A model generated the notes under the pieces. It saw only the letters and a list, made by a program, of their open reading frames with translations, made no database searches and was not told the origin of the DNA. Positions 63,731-64,000 of a stretch of 64,000 nucleotides of DNA are shown piece after piece; the first letter of the stretch is position 1; every line of letters begins with the position of its first letter. The stretch is taken from the NCBI RefSeq assembly GCF_030160075.1, contig NZ_BSNQ01000003.1, positions 1,182,556 to 1,246,555 on the forward strand, given 5' to 3'. Source of the DNA: Dyella lipolytica. GTDB lineage: Bacteria; Pseudomonadota; Gammaproteobacteria; Xanthomonadales; Rhodanobacteraceae. The translations under genes and the position numbers were made by a program.

Positions 63731-64000
63731 TCAAATCATCGGCAACTTGAGCCCCTGCTCCTTCGCGCACTGCACGGCGATGTCGTATCCCGCATCAGCA
63801 TGACGCATCACGCCCGTACCCGGATCATTCCACAGTACGCGCGCAATACGCTTGTCCGCCGCCTCGGTGCCATCGCATACGATCACCACGCCGCTGTGCT
63901 GGCTGTAACCCATGCCGACGCCGCCGCCGTGATGCAGACTTACCCACGTAGCGCCACCGGCGACGTTGAGCATGGCGTTCAGCAGCGGCCAATCGCTCAC
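63731..64000 (-). CDS. hutU: Urocanate hydratase, C-terminal part (runs off the window)
   Basis: The last 89 or more residues of urocanate hydratase (urocanate to imidazolonepropionate in histidine breakdown). Highly conserved stretches: [38 protein letters not shown] and the ending [12 protein letters not shown]. The upstream part and the other hut genes lie beyond 64000. No intact hut gene lies on the near side; the 57-bp fragment at 60758 is from a different allele of this same 3' end. Confidence 0.97.
   Translation of the reverse strand: MSDWPLLNAMLNVAGGATWVSLHHGGGVGMGYSQHSGVVIVCDGTEAADKRIARVLWNDPGTGVMRHADAGYDIAVQCAKEQGLKLPMI

Noticed and set aside
57500-64000. Search for an integron integrase, tyrosine recombinase or transposase in the island
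   Set aside because: No frame shows the R-H-R-Y residues or a DDE pattern; the array is therefore called integrase-less.

Overview
The window looks like the chromosome of a GC-rich gammaproteobacterium of the Xanthomonadales, most likely Rhodanobacteraceae (Dyella/Rhodanobacter/Luteibacter type). This rests on base composition (about 60 percent GC by eye), the folC-dedD-cvpA-purF order, many secreted M61, beta-lactamase-fold and propeller proteins, and interspersed CCCTCTCC repeats. The genus is an inference. I saw no rRNA, tRNA, CRISPR array, transposase or integrase gene.

Layout. 0.1-5.4 kb: a YadG/YadH-type ABC exporter, an M61 peptidase and a MocR/PdxR-type regulator. 5.5-8.5 kb: four co-directional exported proteins (two paralogues, an outer-membrane channel-like protein and a methyltransferase fold) that start beside the MocR gene and its repeat operator. 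8.6-14.2 kb: DUF455 protein, purF, cvpA, dedD, folC and an unlisted 53-residue membrane protein whose ribosome binding site lies inside a perfect 12-bp hairpin. 14.3-16.4 kb: slipin/NfeD pair. 16.5-19.4 kb: merR-copA copper efflux operon with a 20-bp-spacer MerR promoter. 19.5-27.2 kb: ClC antiporter, MsbA-like exporter, large MscS channel, AraC regulator, VOC protein. 27.2-34.4 kb: secreted hydrolases, a barnase/barstar pair, S4 protein, MsrA. 34.5-38.2 kb: GGDEF-EAL protein and a diiron oxidase closely resembling UndA (1-alkene-forming fatty acid decarboxylase). 38.4-50 kb: housekeeping and exported proteins, including a bicovalent flavin oxidase, PanE, DbpA and GlpK. 50-57.4 kb: a second c-di-GMP protein, an amidohydrolase and membrane proteins.

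57.5-63.7 kb is a genomic island next to the hutU gene. It holds (i) a promoter, an intrinsic terminator and a self-complementary leader in front of a 92-residue protein, arranged like an attenuator or a C4-type antisense leader; (ii) a lower-GC three-gene operon (winged-helix protein, DUF5343 protein, TIGR02391/HEPN protein with an Rx4H motif), which I regard as a candidate anti-phage or toxin-like system; (iii) a 57-bp fragment of a second, diverged hutU 3' end; and (iv) an integrase-less integron cassette cluster (CALIN) with about six attC-like sites and six small cassettes, mostly membrane proteins plus a small tyrosine-phosphatase fold. The intact hutU with its terminator closes the window.

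All family names come from reading motifs and recalled family patterns; no database search was run.
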